In this document: positions 8,676 to 16,702 of the stretch, piece after piece
Layout of the letters: the number at the start of each line of letters is the position of its first letter
How positions within the stretch are numbered: position 1 is the first letter of the stretch
DNA from: Rhodanobacter sp. FW104-R8
GTDB lineage: Bacteria; Pseudomonadota; Gammaproteobacteria; Xanthomonadales; Rhodanobacteraceae
Reading direction: 5' to 3'
DNA length: 64,000 nucleotides
Assembly: GCF_001617365.1 (NCBI RefSeq)
Contig: NZ_LVJR01000015.1
Span: 18,083-82,082, forward strand
Notes under the pieces: generated by a model
The model's input: the letters and a program-made list of their open reading frames with translations, nothing else
What the model was told of the DNA's origin: nothing
Databases searched by the model: none
Translations under genes and position numbers: made by a program

Positions 8676-9581
8676 CTATGTGGTGGATATTCGCGGCGGC
8701 GTGCCGGCAAAGCGTGGTTCCGGCAGGCCGGTGCTGCCCGCCGGTGCTGCAAACAGCGCGCCGGCGGAAGGTTCGGTGGCGAGCGCCCCGGCATCGAGGC
8801 CATCGCGCGCGCTGGTGATGTAGAGCGTCGCAAGGTCAGGGCCGCCGAAGGCCGGGCGGGTCGGCTGCGAGACGGGCATGTCGATGCAATGGTCCAGTCG
8901 GCCGTCCGGCGTGTAGCACGCCACGCGTCCCAGCCCCCATTGCGCATTCCACAGATTGCCGGCCCCGTCCACCGCCGAGCCGTCCGGCTCGCCGCGCGGA
9001 TCGTCGAGGCGGGCGAAGGTGCGCGAGGGACCGCAGCGCTCGCCGTAGTCGCAGCACTGGATCGTGCGGGCGGGCGAATCGCAGTAATACAGCGTATGGC
9101 CGTCGGGGCTGAACGCGATGCTGTTGCTGATCGCCACACCGGGCAGATCGAGGCGCTCGAGCGAGAGTTCCGCGTTGAGGCGGTAGAAGCTGCCGGCCGG
9201 TTGTCGGGCTCTGCCCGCGGGCGGTTCGTGCAGGGTGCCGAACACGAAGCGGCCCTGGCGATCGCAGGCGCCGTCGTTCAGGCGCGTCGGCAGGCTGGCT
9301 TCCACCGTAGTGATGGGCGCGAACGTGCCACTGACCGGGTGGAAAAACGCCAGTCGCGAAGTGAATCCTAGCAGCAGCCAGCCGTCGGCCTCGCACAGTG
9401 CCAGGCAGGCCAGCCGCTCGGGCATCGGCCACTGATCCGCACGGGCGTCGAGCAGACGGTAGCGCCAAAGAGTCGCGGCATGGATGTCGGTCCAGTACAG
9501 CGCCTGCTCGCGCTCGCACCACACGATGCCTTCGCCCAGCGTGTTGCGCGCCTGGAAGACGACCGTGGCGTGCACGTTCAT
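8676..9581 (-). CDS. SMP-30/gluconolactonase-family sugar lactonase, probable galactonolactonase
   Basis: A 301-residue six-bladed beta-propeller of the SMP-30/regucalcin family. The N-terminus shows NTLGEGIVWCEREQALYWTD (metal-binding Glu in LGEG), the middle RLNDGACDRQGRFVFGT (the conserved N-D-G-x-x-D element) and later SNSIAFSPDGHTLYYCDS. These metal-dependent enzymes hydrolyse sugar lactones. In this operon the expected substrate is D-galactono-lactone formed by the upstream dehydrogenase, yielding galactonate for DgoD. The ATG overlaps the SDR stop as ATGA, so the two are translationally coupled. L-arabinonolactone is a possible alternative substrate, given the arabinan-type hydrolases across the divergent promoter. 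Confidence 0.85.
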   Translation of the reverse strand: MNVHATVVFQARNTLGEGIVWCEREQALYWTDIHAATLWRYRLLDARADQWPMPERLACLALCEADGWLLLGFTSRLAFFHPVSGTFAPITTVEASLPTRLNDGACDRQGRFVFGTLHEPPAGRARQPAGSFYRLNAELSLERLDLPGVAISNSIAFSPDGHTLYYCDSPARTIQCCDYGERCGPSRTFARLDDPRGEPDGSAVDGAGNLWNAQWGLGRVACYTPDGRLDHCIDMPVSQPTRPAFGGPDLATLYITSARDGLDAGALATEPSAGALFAAPAGSTGLPEPRFAGTPPRISTT

Positions 9582-10342
9582 ACCCAGCCGCCGTCCACGA
9601 TGAAGTCCTGCCCGGTACACATGCGGCTGTCGTCGGCGGCCAGGAACAGTGCGGCGCGGGCGAGATCGTCGGCCATCAGATGGCCCGGCAGGCACTGCAC
9701 GCGAGCGATTTCCGCCTCGCCGTCGGCATCCAGCCACAGGCGCTGCTGCTTCTCGGTGATCACCCAGCCGGGCACCAGCGCGTTGATGCGAATGCGGTCG
9801 CGCCCCAGCTCGCGCGCCAGACCATTGACCAGGCCGCGCACGGCGGCCTTGGCCATCGCATACATCGGATAGCCCGCGTTCTTCTTCATCCAGCCGGTGG
9901 AGCCCAGGCAGATCACCGAGCCGCCGCCCAGTCGCTGCATGTCCTCGCGTACCGCCTGCGTGGCGAAGTACTGGTGGCGCAGGTTGACCGCCATGCTGCG
10001 GTCGAACTCGATTGCACCGGTGTCGCCGAACGCATGCCGTACATCGTTGGCGGCGTTGTTGACCAGCACGCCGATCGGCCCCAGCGCGGCGCGTGCCTTT
10101 GCGATGCTGGCGGCGAGTGCGTCGAGGTCGGTCACGTCGCAGGGAAGGAACAACGGACGGTGGCGCGCGTCGCCAAGCTCCGAGGCGAGCTGTTCCCCGT
10201 GCTCCCGGTCGATGTCGATGAACGCGACGCGGCTGCCCTGGTGCGCGAAGTGCCCGACGAAGGCGGCGCCGATGCCGGTCGCGCCGCCGCTGACGAATAC
10301 CGTGCGGTCGACCAGGCTGGGGTAGGTGGCGAACATGGACAT
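9578..10342 (-). CDS. SDR-family sugar dehydrogenase, probable galactose 1-dehydrogenase
   Basis: A 254-residue classical short-chain dehydrogenase. The cofactor loop is GGATGIG (about 19-25), NNAAND follows beta-4, and the catalytic residues are Ser148, Tyr161 and Lys165 (YAMAK). It ends with the usual C-terminal QDFIVDGGWV. Family members oxidise sugar C1 with NAD(P)+. In the context of lactonase, galactonate dehydratase and KDPGal enzymes, the natural assignment is aldose (galactose or arabinose) to lactone, the first step of the pathway. It starts two bases after the dgoD stop and overlaps the lactonase gene by 4 bp. An in-frame ATG two codons later is also possible. Confidence 0.8.
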   Translation of the reverse strand: MSMFATYPSLVDRTVFVSGGATGIGAAFVGHFAHQGSRVAFIDIDREHGEQLASELGDARHRPLFLPCDVTDLDALAASIAKARAALGPIGVLVNNAANDVRHAFGDTGAIEFDRSMAVNLRHQYFATQAVREDMQRLGGGSVICLGSTGWMKKNAGYPMYAMAKAAVRGLVNGLARELGRDRIRINALVPGWVITEKQQRLWLDADGEAEIARVQCLPGHLMADDLARAALFLAADDSRMCTGQDFIVDGGWV

Positions 10343-10344
10343 GC

Positions 10345-11493
10345 TCACCACTCCGCCACGCTGCCGTCGGCGTGCCGCCACACCGGATTGCGCCAGCGGT
10401 GACCGGCCGAAGCGCGCTCGGCGACGTAGGCTTCGTTGACCTCGATGCCCAGGCCCGGACCGCCGGGGATGGCGACAAAGCCGTCCTGGTAGGCGAATAC
10501 GCTGCGGTCGCTGACATAGTCGAGCAGGTCGTTGCCGGCGTTGTAGTGGATGCCCAGGCTCTGCTCCTGGATGAAGGCGTTGTGGCAGACCGCGTCCAGC
10601 TGCAGGTTCGCGGCCAGCGCGATCGGGCCGAGGGGGCAGTGCAACGCGATCGCCACATCGTAGGCTTCCGCCATCGCCGCGATCTTGCGCGTCTCGGTGA
10701 TGCCGCCGGCGTGCGAGGGATCCGGCTGCAGGATGTCCACGCCGCCGATCGCCAGTACGCGCTTGAAGTCGTAGCGCGAGTACAGCCGTTCGCCCAGTGC
10801 GATCGGCGCCGGCGAGACCGCGGCCAGCTCGGGCAACGCCTCCAGGTGCTCGGACAGCACCGGCTCCTCGATGAACATCAGTTTGTACGGAGCCAGTTCG
10901 CGCATCAGCACCTTGGCCATCGGCTTGTGCACCCGGCCGTGGAAATCCAGGCCCAGCCCGACATGCGGACCGACCGCGTCGCGTACCGCCTGCACATTTG
11001 CCAGCACCTGCTCGACCTTGGCGTGGGTATCGACGTACTGCATCTCCTCGGTGGCGTTCATCTTCACCGCGGTGAAGCCGCGCGCCACCGCGTCCTTCGC
11101 GGCGCGCGCGGTGTCGGCCGGCCGGTCGCCGCCGATCCACGAATACACGCGAATGCGCTCGCGCACCGGTCCGCCGAGCAGCGCGTGCACCGGCTGGCCC
11201 AGATGCTTGCCCTTGATGTCCCACAATGCTTGGTCGATGCCGGCGATCGCGCTCATCAGCACCGGGCCGCCGCGGTAGAAGCCGCCGCGGTACATCACGC
11301 TCCACAAGTCTTCGATGTGGCGCGGATCCTTGCCGACCAGGTAGTCCGAGAGTTCGCCCACCGCCGCGGCGATGGTGTGGGCGCGACCCTCGACGATCGG
11401 CTCGCCCCAGCCGCTGATGCCAGCATCGGTATCAATGCGCAGGAACAGCCAGCGCGGTGGCACGATGAACGTAGTCAGGCGGGTGATCTTCAT
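10345..11493 (-). CDS. dgoD: D-galactonate dehydratase
   Basis: A 382-residue enolase-superfamily enzyme, the same length as E. coli DgoD, and very close to it across the whole chain ([18 protein letters not shown] at the start, [16 protein letters not shown] at the end). Metal ligands Asp183 (LDFHG), Glu209 (FIEEP) and Glu235 (LGERLYSR) and the base His285 (HCPLGP) fall at the E. coli numbering. It converts D-galactonate to 2-keto-3-deoxygalactonate. The ATG overlaps the dgoA stop (ATGA). This is the most secure assignment in the operon and anchors the De Ley-Doudoroff interpretation. Confidence 0.95.
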   Translation of the reverse strand: MKITRLTTFIVPPRWLFLRIDTDAGISGWGEPIVEGRAHTIAAAVGELSDYLVGKDPRHIEDLWSVMYRGGFYRGGPVLMSAIAGIDQALWDIKGKHLGQPVHALLGGPVRERIRVYSWIGGDRPADTARAAKDAVARGFTAVKMNATEEMQYVDTHAKVEQVLANVQAVRDAVGPHVGLGLDFHGRVHKPMAKVLMRELAPYKLMFIEEPVLSEHLEALPELAAVSPAPIALGERLYSRYDFKRVLAIGGVDILQPDPSHAGGITETRKIAAMAEAYDVAIALHCPLGPIALAANLQLDAVCHNAFIQEQSLGIHYNAGNDLLDYVSDRSVFAYQDGFVAIPGGPGLGIEVNEAYVAERASAGHRWRNPVWRHADGSVAEW

Positions 11494-12137
11494 GCGTGGG
11501 ATCCTTGCGAATCGAGGTGGCGTCGCCAGGCCTTGGCGAAGGCATGGGCGCGCGCACCGACATCGTCGGCCGCGCGTCCCGGCGCGTAGAGCGAAGAGCC
11601 GATGCCGAAGCCGGCCGCACCGGCGGCCAACCATGGGCCCATGGTGTCCGGTGCGATGCCACCGACCGGCAGTACCGCCGTACCGGCGGGCAACACCGCG
11701 CGCCATGCCTTGAGCACGGCCGGGGAGGCTTGCTCGGCCGGAAACAGCTTGAGCGCATCGGCGCCCGCGGCGAGCGCGGCGAACGCTTCGGTCGGCGTTG
11801 CCACGCCGGGCACGCAGTACAGACCGGCCCGCTTGGCGGCGCGGATCACTGCCACGTCGGCGTGCGGCATCACCACCAGCCGTCCGCCGGCGTCCGCGAC
11901 GCCGCGCACCTGCGCCGGGTCGAGCACGGTGCCGGCGCCGATCAGGCGCTCGCTGCCGAAGCGCTCGGCCAGCCGCCGGATGCTATCCAGTGGTGCGGGC
12001 GAGTTGAGTGGCACTTCCAGGACGCGAAAGCCCGCGTCGGCCAGCATGTTGCCGACGTCAACCGCTTCGTCGGGGCTCAGGCCACGCAGGATCGCGACCA
12101 GCGGAAGCGGGTCGAGCCAGGTCTTGAAGTCGGTCAT
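11490..12137 (-). CDS. dgoA: 2-dehydro-3-deoxy-6-phosphogalactonate aldolase
   Basis: A 215-residue class I KDPG/KDPGal aldolase. Visible family elements are VLEVPLNSP (Glu41), the central [11 protein letters not shown], and the Schiff-base lysine in ALKLFPAEQ (Lys130). It splits the phosphorylated keto-deoxy acid to pyruvate and glyceraldehyde-3-phosphate. It overlaps dgoK upstream and dgoD downstream, both by ATGA, so the four genes are translated as a chain. An Entner-Doudoroff KDPG aldolase (Eda) would look similar, but the dgoK/dgoD neighbours settle the assignment. Confidence 0.9.
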   Translation of the reverse strand: MTDFKTWLDPLPLVAILRGLSPDEAVDVGNMLADAGFRVLEVPLNSPAPLDSIRRLAERFGSERLIGAGTVLDPAQVRGVADAGGRLVVMPHADVAVIRAAKRAGLYCVPGVATPTEAFAALAAGADALKLFPAEQASPAVLKAWRAVLPAGTAVLPVGGIAPDTMGPWLAAGAAGFGIGSSLYAPGRAADDVGARAHAFAKAWRRHLDSQGSHA

Positions 12138-13060
12138 GGACAGGCGTATCCGGTGGTGAGATCGGCCGCCACGGCGACCTGCCAGAGGCCGTGCGCCGTG
12201 GTCGTGCCGGGGGTGGCGAGGAAGGAAAGGCCGAGCAGCCCGGCCGCCTGCAGGTAGCGCGCGCACAGCGCGTCCTCGCCGATCACCTGTACGGGCTCGT
12301 CCGGCGAGGCCCAGCTTGCGGCCAGCGCCATACGCAATTCGTCGCCGATCAGCAGGCCGGAAAGGAAATCGGCGACCGCGGACGGCGCGAGCGCTCCCTC
12401 GAGCATCAAGGCGCGTGCGGAGAACAGGCGTGACAGGGCGCCGGCCGCACCAGCGTTGCGCGATGCCGTGACACCGCGCGCGAAGGCACTGTCGTCGTCG
12501 GCCGCGCCGTCAGGAAGGGAAGCACCGAGGATCGAATGCCTGCGCAGCACGGCAAACAGCTCACCGGTCATCACAGTGTTGAAGCCGGTGACGGCGTGGT
12601 CGTGCACGCGTACCCATTTGCTGTGCGTGCCGGGCAGCAGCAGGCGGGCCTGGCTGGACAGGGCGGGCCGTTGCGCGAGCAGGCCGGCGATCTGGGTCTC
12701 CTCGCCGCGCATGACGTCCGGCCCCGCCGGATCGCGCAGGCCCGGCACGATGTGGAGTTGGCGTCCGCCGGGCGCGTCGATCGTGGTCAGCGCGTCCGCC
12801 AGCCGCTCGAGGCGGCACGGTGTGTCGAGGTAAGGCACTTCATGCCAGCCGCCACGGCTGCCGACCATACCGCATGCCAGTACAGGCGCCCGGGGCCAGC
12901 CATCGACCGCGAGTTCGAATGCCTCGGCGAAGCCTCCTTCGGGCAGGTGCCGGCTGCCCCAGGGCAGCGCGCGCGCCTCCTCCACGCGACCCTCCACGCC
13001 AAAACGGAACGCGCGCAGTCGCGTGCTGCCCCAATCCAGACCGAGCAACGGCGTACTCAC
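12134..13060 (-). CDS. dgoK: 2-dehydro-3-deoxygalactonokinase
   Basis: A 308-residue protein of the DgoK family: LLGLDWGSTRLRAF at the N-terminus (phosphate-binding loop), then ACGMVGSRGGWHEVPYL, IVPGLRD, GEETQIAGLL and LLPGTHSKWV, all characteristic blocks. It phosphorylates 2-keto-3-deoxygalactonate with ATP. The GTG start at 13060 overlaps the regulator stop as GTGA. It is slightly longer than the E. coli enzyme. Confidence 0.92.
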   Translation of the reverse strand: MSTPLLGLDWGSTRLRAFRFGVEGRVEEARALPWGSRHLPEGGFAEAFELAVDGWPRAPVLACGMVGSRGGWHEVPYLDTPCRLERLADALTTIDAPGGRQLHIVPGLRDPAGPDVMRGEETQIAGLLAQRPALSSQARLLLPGTHSKWVRVHDHAVTGFNTVMTGELFAVLRRHSILGASLPDGAADDDSAFARGVTASRNAGAAGALSRLFSARALMLEGALAPSAVADFLSGLLIGDELRMALAASWASPDEPVQVIGEDALCARYLQAAGLLGLSFLATPGTTTAHGLWQVAVAADLTTGYACP

Positions 13061-13782
13061 GAACCGGCCTTCTTGCGGCGGCGGCCGCGGCTCTGCTGCA
13101 GGTTGGCCTGGGAGTCGGCGATCATCGCCTGCATCGCCTTGCGTGCCACTTCCGGCTGCTTGCGGCGGATCGCCTCGAGTACCTTCTGGTGATGCGGCAG
13201 CGAGTACTTGAAGTTGGCTGCGGTACGGGCGGACAGGGTGAAGAATGTCCCCAGCGCGGTCTCGACCACCGAGAACAGCGACTGCAGCAGTTCGTTGCCG
13301 GTGGCTTGCAGCACCGCGTCGTGGAACTGCAGATCGGCCACGGTCCAGTCGTCGAGAGTCTGCGCCTCGTCCATCGCGCGGTAGGCGGTATCGATCGCGG
13401 CGAGCTGCTCCGCGGTGCGGCGGCGCGCGGCGCTGGCGGCGGCGGCCGGCTCGATGACCTCGCGCATCTCCACCAGCTTGTCGACGAAATCGTCAGTCGG
13501 CATTGAGGCGCAGCGCCAGGCAAGCACGTCGGCGTCCAGTTGGTTCCAGCAGCGTTTCTCCAGCACCCGGGCACCGACGCCGGTGCGTGATTCGATCAGC
13601 CCCTTGGCCGAGAGCACCTTGAGTGCTTCGCGCAATGCAGTGCGGCTCACTTGAAGGCTTTCGGCGAGCGTCTCCTCGCGGGGCAGCACCTCGCCGGGCT
13701 TGACCTTGCCGCCAACGATGCGTTGCCCGAGCTCGTGCATGACGTGCCCGTACAGGCTGCGGACTGCGATTGGCTTCCTCAT
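13057..13782 (-). CDS. dgoR: FadR/GntR-family regulator of the galactonate operon
   Basis: A 241-residue regulator with an N-terminal winged helix (about 8-75; LAESLQVSRTALREALKVLSAKGLIESR is the recognition region) and a C-terminal all-helical FCD effector domain (about 95-225). It is the first gene of the leftward operon, overlapping dgoK by GTGA, and is the clear counterpart of E. coli DgoR, a repressor released by galactonate. Its promoter carries a perfect TTTGT-CAT-ACAAA palindrome, so autoregulation is likely. The frame is open upstream of the chosen ATG at 13782, but homology starts at MRKPIAVRSLYGHVMHELG. Confidence 0.88.
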   Translation of the reverse strand: MRKPIAVRSLYGHVMHELGQRIVGGKVKPGEVLPREETLAESLQVSRTALREALKVLSAKGLIESRTGVGARVLEKRCWNQLDADVLAWRCASMPTDDFVDKLVEMREVIEPAAAASAARRRTAEQLAAIDTAYRAMDEAQTLDDWTVADLQFHDAVLQATGNELLQSLFSVVETALGTFFTLSARTAANFKYSLPHHQKVLEAIRRKQPEVARKAMQAMIADSQANLQQSRGRRRKKAGS

Positions 13783-13845
13783 GTACTGCGGCCCCAGGTG
13801 GCGTTGGTCGAACCATGCTGCCGGGCTCTGCTGGAGCCCTGATTG

Positions 13846-13858
13846 TTTGTCATACAAA
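13846..13858. promoter_or_regulatory. Candidate DgoR operator
   Basis: The perfect inverted repeat TTTGT-CAT-ACAAA lies directly after the -10 box of the leftward dgo promoter, where a bound FadR-type repressor would block initiation. TTGT/ACAA half-sites are the usual style of FadR-subfamily operators. The half-site TCATACAA recurs at 14108-14115 near the rightward start. Confidence 0.5.
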
Positions 13859-13860
13859 TC

Positions 13861-13890
13861 ACTATAAGCACTTGGCACGTGTCCTGCCAA
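13861..13890 (-). promoter_or_regulatory. Sigma70-type promoter of the dgo operon
   Basis: Reading leftward, TTGGCA (-35, 13885-13890) and TATAGT (-10, 13861-13866) are separated by 18 bp and followed by the TTTGT/ACAAA palindrome, about 80 bp before the dgoR start. This is a local A/T-rich island in an otherwise GC-rich region. Confidence 0.5.
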
Positions 13891-14079
13891 GGTGCAGCAG
13901 AACTTTTTTTCGTTCCTCCGCAGCAGTTCGCAGAAGCATCGATGATGCGCTGCAGGAATTGCACTCAATGTTTGGGCTCGCGGCAGCGTCGTTGTCCACC
14001 GGTCACGCGGCGTGGCGATGCCGGGAATGCTCTCTTGCAGACCGGCGCCCCCGCAATGTCGCGCCGCACAAAGAAAAAA

Positions 14080-14116
14080 TTCATTCCTGCGGACACTTGC
14101 ACGATAATCATACAAT
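14080..14116 (+). promoter_or_regulatory. Candidate promoter with a DgoR-like half-site for the galM operon
   Basis: GATAAT (14103-14108) is a good -10 box, with a poor -35 (TTCATT, 14080-14085) 17 bp upstream. It runs straight into ATCATACAAT (14107-14116), sharing TCATACAA with the operator on the other side. The layout suggests that one regulator controls both divergent operons. The stretch 13783-14162 holds no gene. Confidence 0.35.
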
Positions 14117-14162
14117 GTGTTTGCATGGTTGCACTTCGATGGCGGCAAGGGGTTCGGGGGAC

Positions 14163-15314
14163 ATGCAGCGTGCAGGATGGATGGGTTCGATGCTCGGCCT
14201 GGCGGCACTGTCGATGACGGTTCACGCCGGGACCATGGCAAGACGGGAGACTTTCGGTGCGATGCCCGACGGCCGGAGCGTGGATGCGGTCGTGCTGACC
14301 AACGCGCACGGACTGTCGGCACGGGTGATCGCGCTCGGCGCGAGCCTGCAGTCGCTCAGCGTGCCCGACCGGGAGGGCCATTTCGCCGACATCGTGCTCG
14401 GTTACCCGTCGCTCAAGGGCTACCTGGGGAGGCCGCAGTACTTCGGCGCCACGGTCGGTCGCTACGCCAACCGCATCGCCAAGGGGCGCTTCGTACTCGA
14501 CGGTCATGCCTACCAGCTGCCTGTAAACGACGGCCCCAATTCACTGCACGGCGGTACCCGCGGCTTCGACAAGGTGCTGTGGAGCATCAGCGAGGTCAGC
14601 CATGACGCGGGCAAGGCGAGCGTGACACTCACCTACACCAGCCCGGACGGCGACATGGGTTATCCGGGACAGCTGTCGGTCACTGCGACATACACGCTCG
14701 ACGACGACAATCAACTATCGATCGGCTACCGCGCGACCACCGACCGGCCGACCATCGTCAACCTCAGCAACCACGCCTACTGGAACCTGGCGGGCGAGGG
14801 CTCGGGCAGCGTGATGGACCAGCGGTTGACCATCCCGGCCGACGTGTTCCTGCCGGTTGACGCCACTTCCATTCCTACCGGCGAGCAGCGCAAGGTCGAC
14901 GGCACGCCATTCGACTTCCGCCAGGCCAAGCCGATCGGCCACGACATACGCGTCAACGACCCGCAACTGCTCGACGGCCACGGTTACGATCACAACTGGG
15001 TGATCAGTCGCGCACCGGCGTCGGCGCCGCGCACCGTGGCGCGGGTGGAGGATCCGCATTCGGGCCGCGTGCTCACGCTCAGCTCGGCGCAGCCGGGCCT
15101 GCAGTTCTACTCGGGCAATTTCCTCGACGGCACCACGGTCGGCACCGGCGGGCACGTGTACCGGCAGGGCGACGCGTTCGTGCTCGAGCCGCAACTGTTT
15201 CCGGACACTCCCAATCACCCGAGCTTCGGATCGGCCCGGCTCGATCCCGGCCAAATCTACCGCAACTTGATCGTCTATCGCTTCACCGCCGAGCCGGCGC
15301 GCGGCGCGCGCTGA
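14163..15314 (+). CDS. galM: Exported aldose 1-epimerase (mutarotase)
   Basis: A 383-residue GalM-family protein with a signal peptide (MQRAGWMGSMLGLAALSMTVHAG), so it acts in the periplasm. Catalytic elements are visible: GRYANRIAKGRF, the His in LSNHAYWNLAG, and the base Glu in FVLEPQLFPDTPNH. It equilibrates alpha and beta anomers of galactose and other aldoses released outside. It opens the rightward operon and pairs with the oxidative galactose genes across the intergenic region. The start at 14163 has a GGGGG 3-8 bases upstream; the open frame extends farther left but without protein texture. Confidence 0.9.
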   Translation: MQRAGWMGSMLGLAALSMTVHAGTMARRETFGAMPDGRSVDAVVLTNAHGLSARVIALGASLQSLSVPDREGHFADIVLGYPSLKGYLGRPQYFGATVGRYANRIAKGRFVLDGHAYQLPVNDGPNSLHGGTRGFDKVLWSISEVSHDAGKASVTLTYTSPDGDMGYPGQLSVTATYTLDDDNQLSIGYRATTDRPTIVNLSNHAYWNLAGEGSGSVMDQRLTIPADVFLPVDATSIPTGEQRKVDGTPFDFRQAKPIGHDIRVNDPQLLDGHGYDHNWVISRAPASAPRTVARVEDPHSGRVLTLSSAQPGLQFYSGNFLDGTTVGTGGHVYRQGDAFVLEPQLFPDTPNHPSFGSARLDPGQIYRNLIVYRFTAEPARGAR

Positions 15315-15403
15315 CCCGGCCGCTCGCGCTGCACGGCGCCCGGAACGGGTGTCACGGGAAGCGCTTGCCCCGCGCAAGCGTCCGCACACTATGAGGAGAT
15401 CGC

Positions 15404-16588
15404 ATGAAGTACGCACTGTTGGCCCTGGCATTCGGCGTGAGCGCATTGTTCTCCGCGCGCGCGCCGGCTGCGGACGCCCCGGCGCGCTGGACGCCGGCCC
15501 AGGCGCATGCCTGGTACGAACATCAGCCCTGGCCGCTGGGCAGCAACTATGTTCCGGCTGATGCCATCAACGAGCTGGAAATGTGGCAGGCGCCCACCTT
15601 CGACCCGGCGCGCATCGACAAGGAGCTGGGCTGGGCGCAGCAGTTGGGCATGAATACCATGCGCGTATTCCTGCACGATCTGCTGTGGAAGCAGGATCCG
15701 GAAGGCTTCAAGCGCCGCGTCGACCAGTTCCTGGCGATCGCGAGCAGGCACGGCATCAAGCCGATCTTCGTGCTGTTCGATTCATGCTGGGATCCCGAGC
15801 CAAGGCTCGGTCCGCAGCATCCGCCGATTCCCGGCGTGCACAACTCCGGGTGGGTGCAGAGCCCTGGCGTCGCGCTCGCTGATCCCGGCCAGTACCCGCG
15901 GTTGGAACACTACGTGAAGGATGTCGTCGGCCGCTTTGCCAAGGACCCGCGCGTACTCGCCTGGGACGTGTGGAACGAGCCGGACAATCCCGGCGGCGGC
16001 GACTACGACGCCCGCGAACCGAAGAACAAAGTGGCGCTGGTCGCCGGGCTGCTGCCGCAGGTGTTCGCCTGGGCGCGCAGCGCAGCGCCGATGCAGCCGC
16101 TCACCAGTGGCCTCTGGCACGACGACGACTGGTCCGATCCCGCGAAGCTCAACGCGGTCGAGCGTACGCAGCTGGAGCAATCCGACGTGATCAGCTTCCA
16201 CAGCTACGGTTGGCCAGAGGAGTTCGCCGGCCGCGTGCGCCAGCTCGCCCGCTACGGCCGCCCGCTGATCTGCACCGAATACATGGCACGCGGTGCCGGT
16301 TCCACCATCGACGGCGTGTTGCCGCTGGCCAAGAAGCTCGACGTGGGCATGGTCAACTGGGGTTTCGTCGAAGGACGCACGCAGACCACGCTGCCGTGGG
16401 ATTCCTGGCAACGCCCCTATACGCTGCAGCCGCCAACGCTCTGGTTCCACGATCTGCTGCACGGGGACGGCACGCCGTATCGCCAGCGCGAGGCCGACAT
16501 TCTGCGCGCGCTCTCGCATGCGCCCCGCGGCGTGGTTCCGGCAGCGGCAGTCAGTTTCCCCGCACCGGCCGATGCGCCACGCCCCTAG
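15404..16588 (+). CDS. Exported GH5-like (clan GH-A) glycoside hydrolase
   Basis: A 394-residue secreted hydrolase: signal peptide MKYALLALAFGVSALFSARA, then a (beta/alpha)8 barrel. The acid/base Glu192 lies in WDVWNEPDNP and the likely nucleophile Glu292 in LICTEYMARG, the standard clan-A spacing. Family relatives are usually labelled cellulase-family or 1,4-beta-xylanase-like without proof. Position between galM and the TonB receptor suggests a role in side-chain or backbone cleavage of a galactan/arabinogalactan. AGGAGA precedes the ATG. The substrate cannot be read from the sequence. Confidence 0.75.
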   Translation: MKYALLALAFGVSALFSARAPAADAPARWTPAQAHAWYEHQPWPLGSNYVPADAINELEMWQAPTFDPARIDKELGWAQQLGMNTMRVFLHDLLWKQDPEGFKRRVDQFLAIASRHGIKPIFVLFDSCWDPEPRLGPQHPPIPGVHNSGWVQSPGVALADPGQYPRLEHYVKDVVGRFAKDPRVLAWDVWNEPDNPGGGDYDAREPKNKVALVAGLLPQVFAWARSAAPMQPLTSGLWHDDDWSDPAKLNAVERTQLEQSDVISFHSYGWPEEFAGRVRQLARYGRPLICTEYMARGAGSTIDGVLPLAKKLDVGMVNWGFVEGRTQTTLPWDSWQRPYTLQPPTLWFHDLLHGDGTPYRQREADILRALSHAPRGVVPAAAVSFPAPADAPRP

Positions 16589-16702
16589 AGCGACACGCAC
16601 CCAAGGTTTTCCAGCCGCGCGGCCAACCCGCCGACGGCATGACCCAACGATGGCGCCGGCAGGGCCGGTGGCCAACCCACTTCTGACGGGAGGTTTCCAT
16701 TC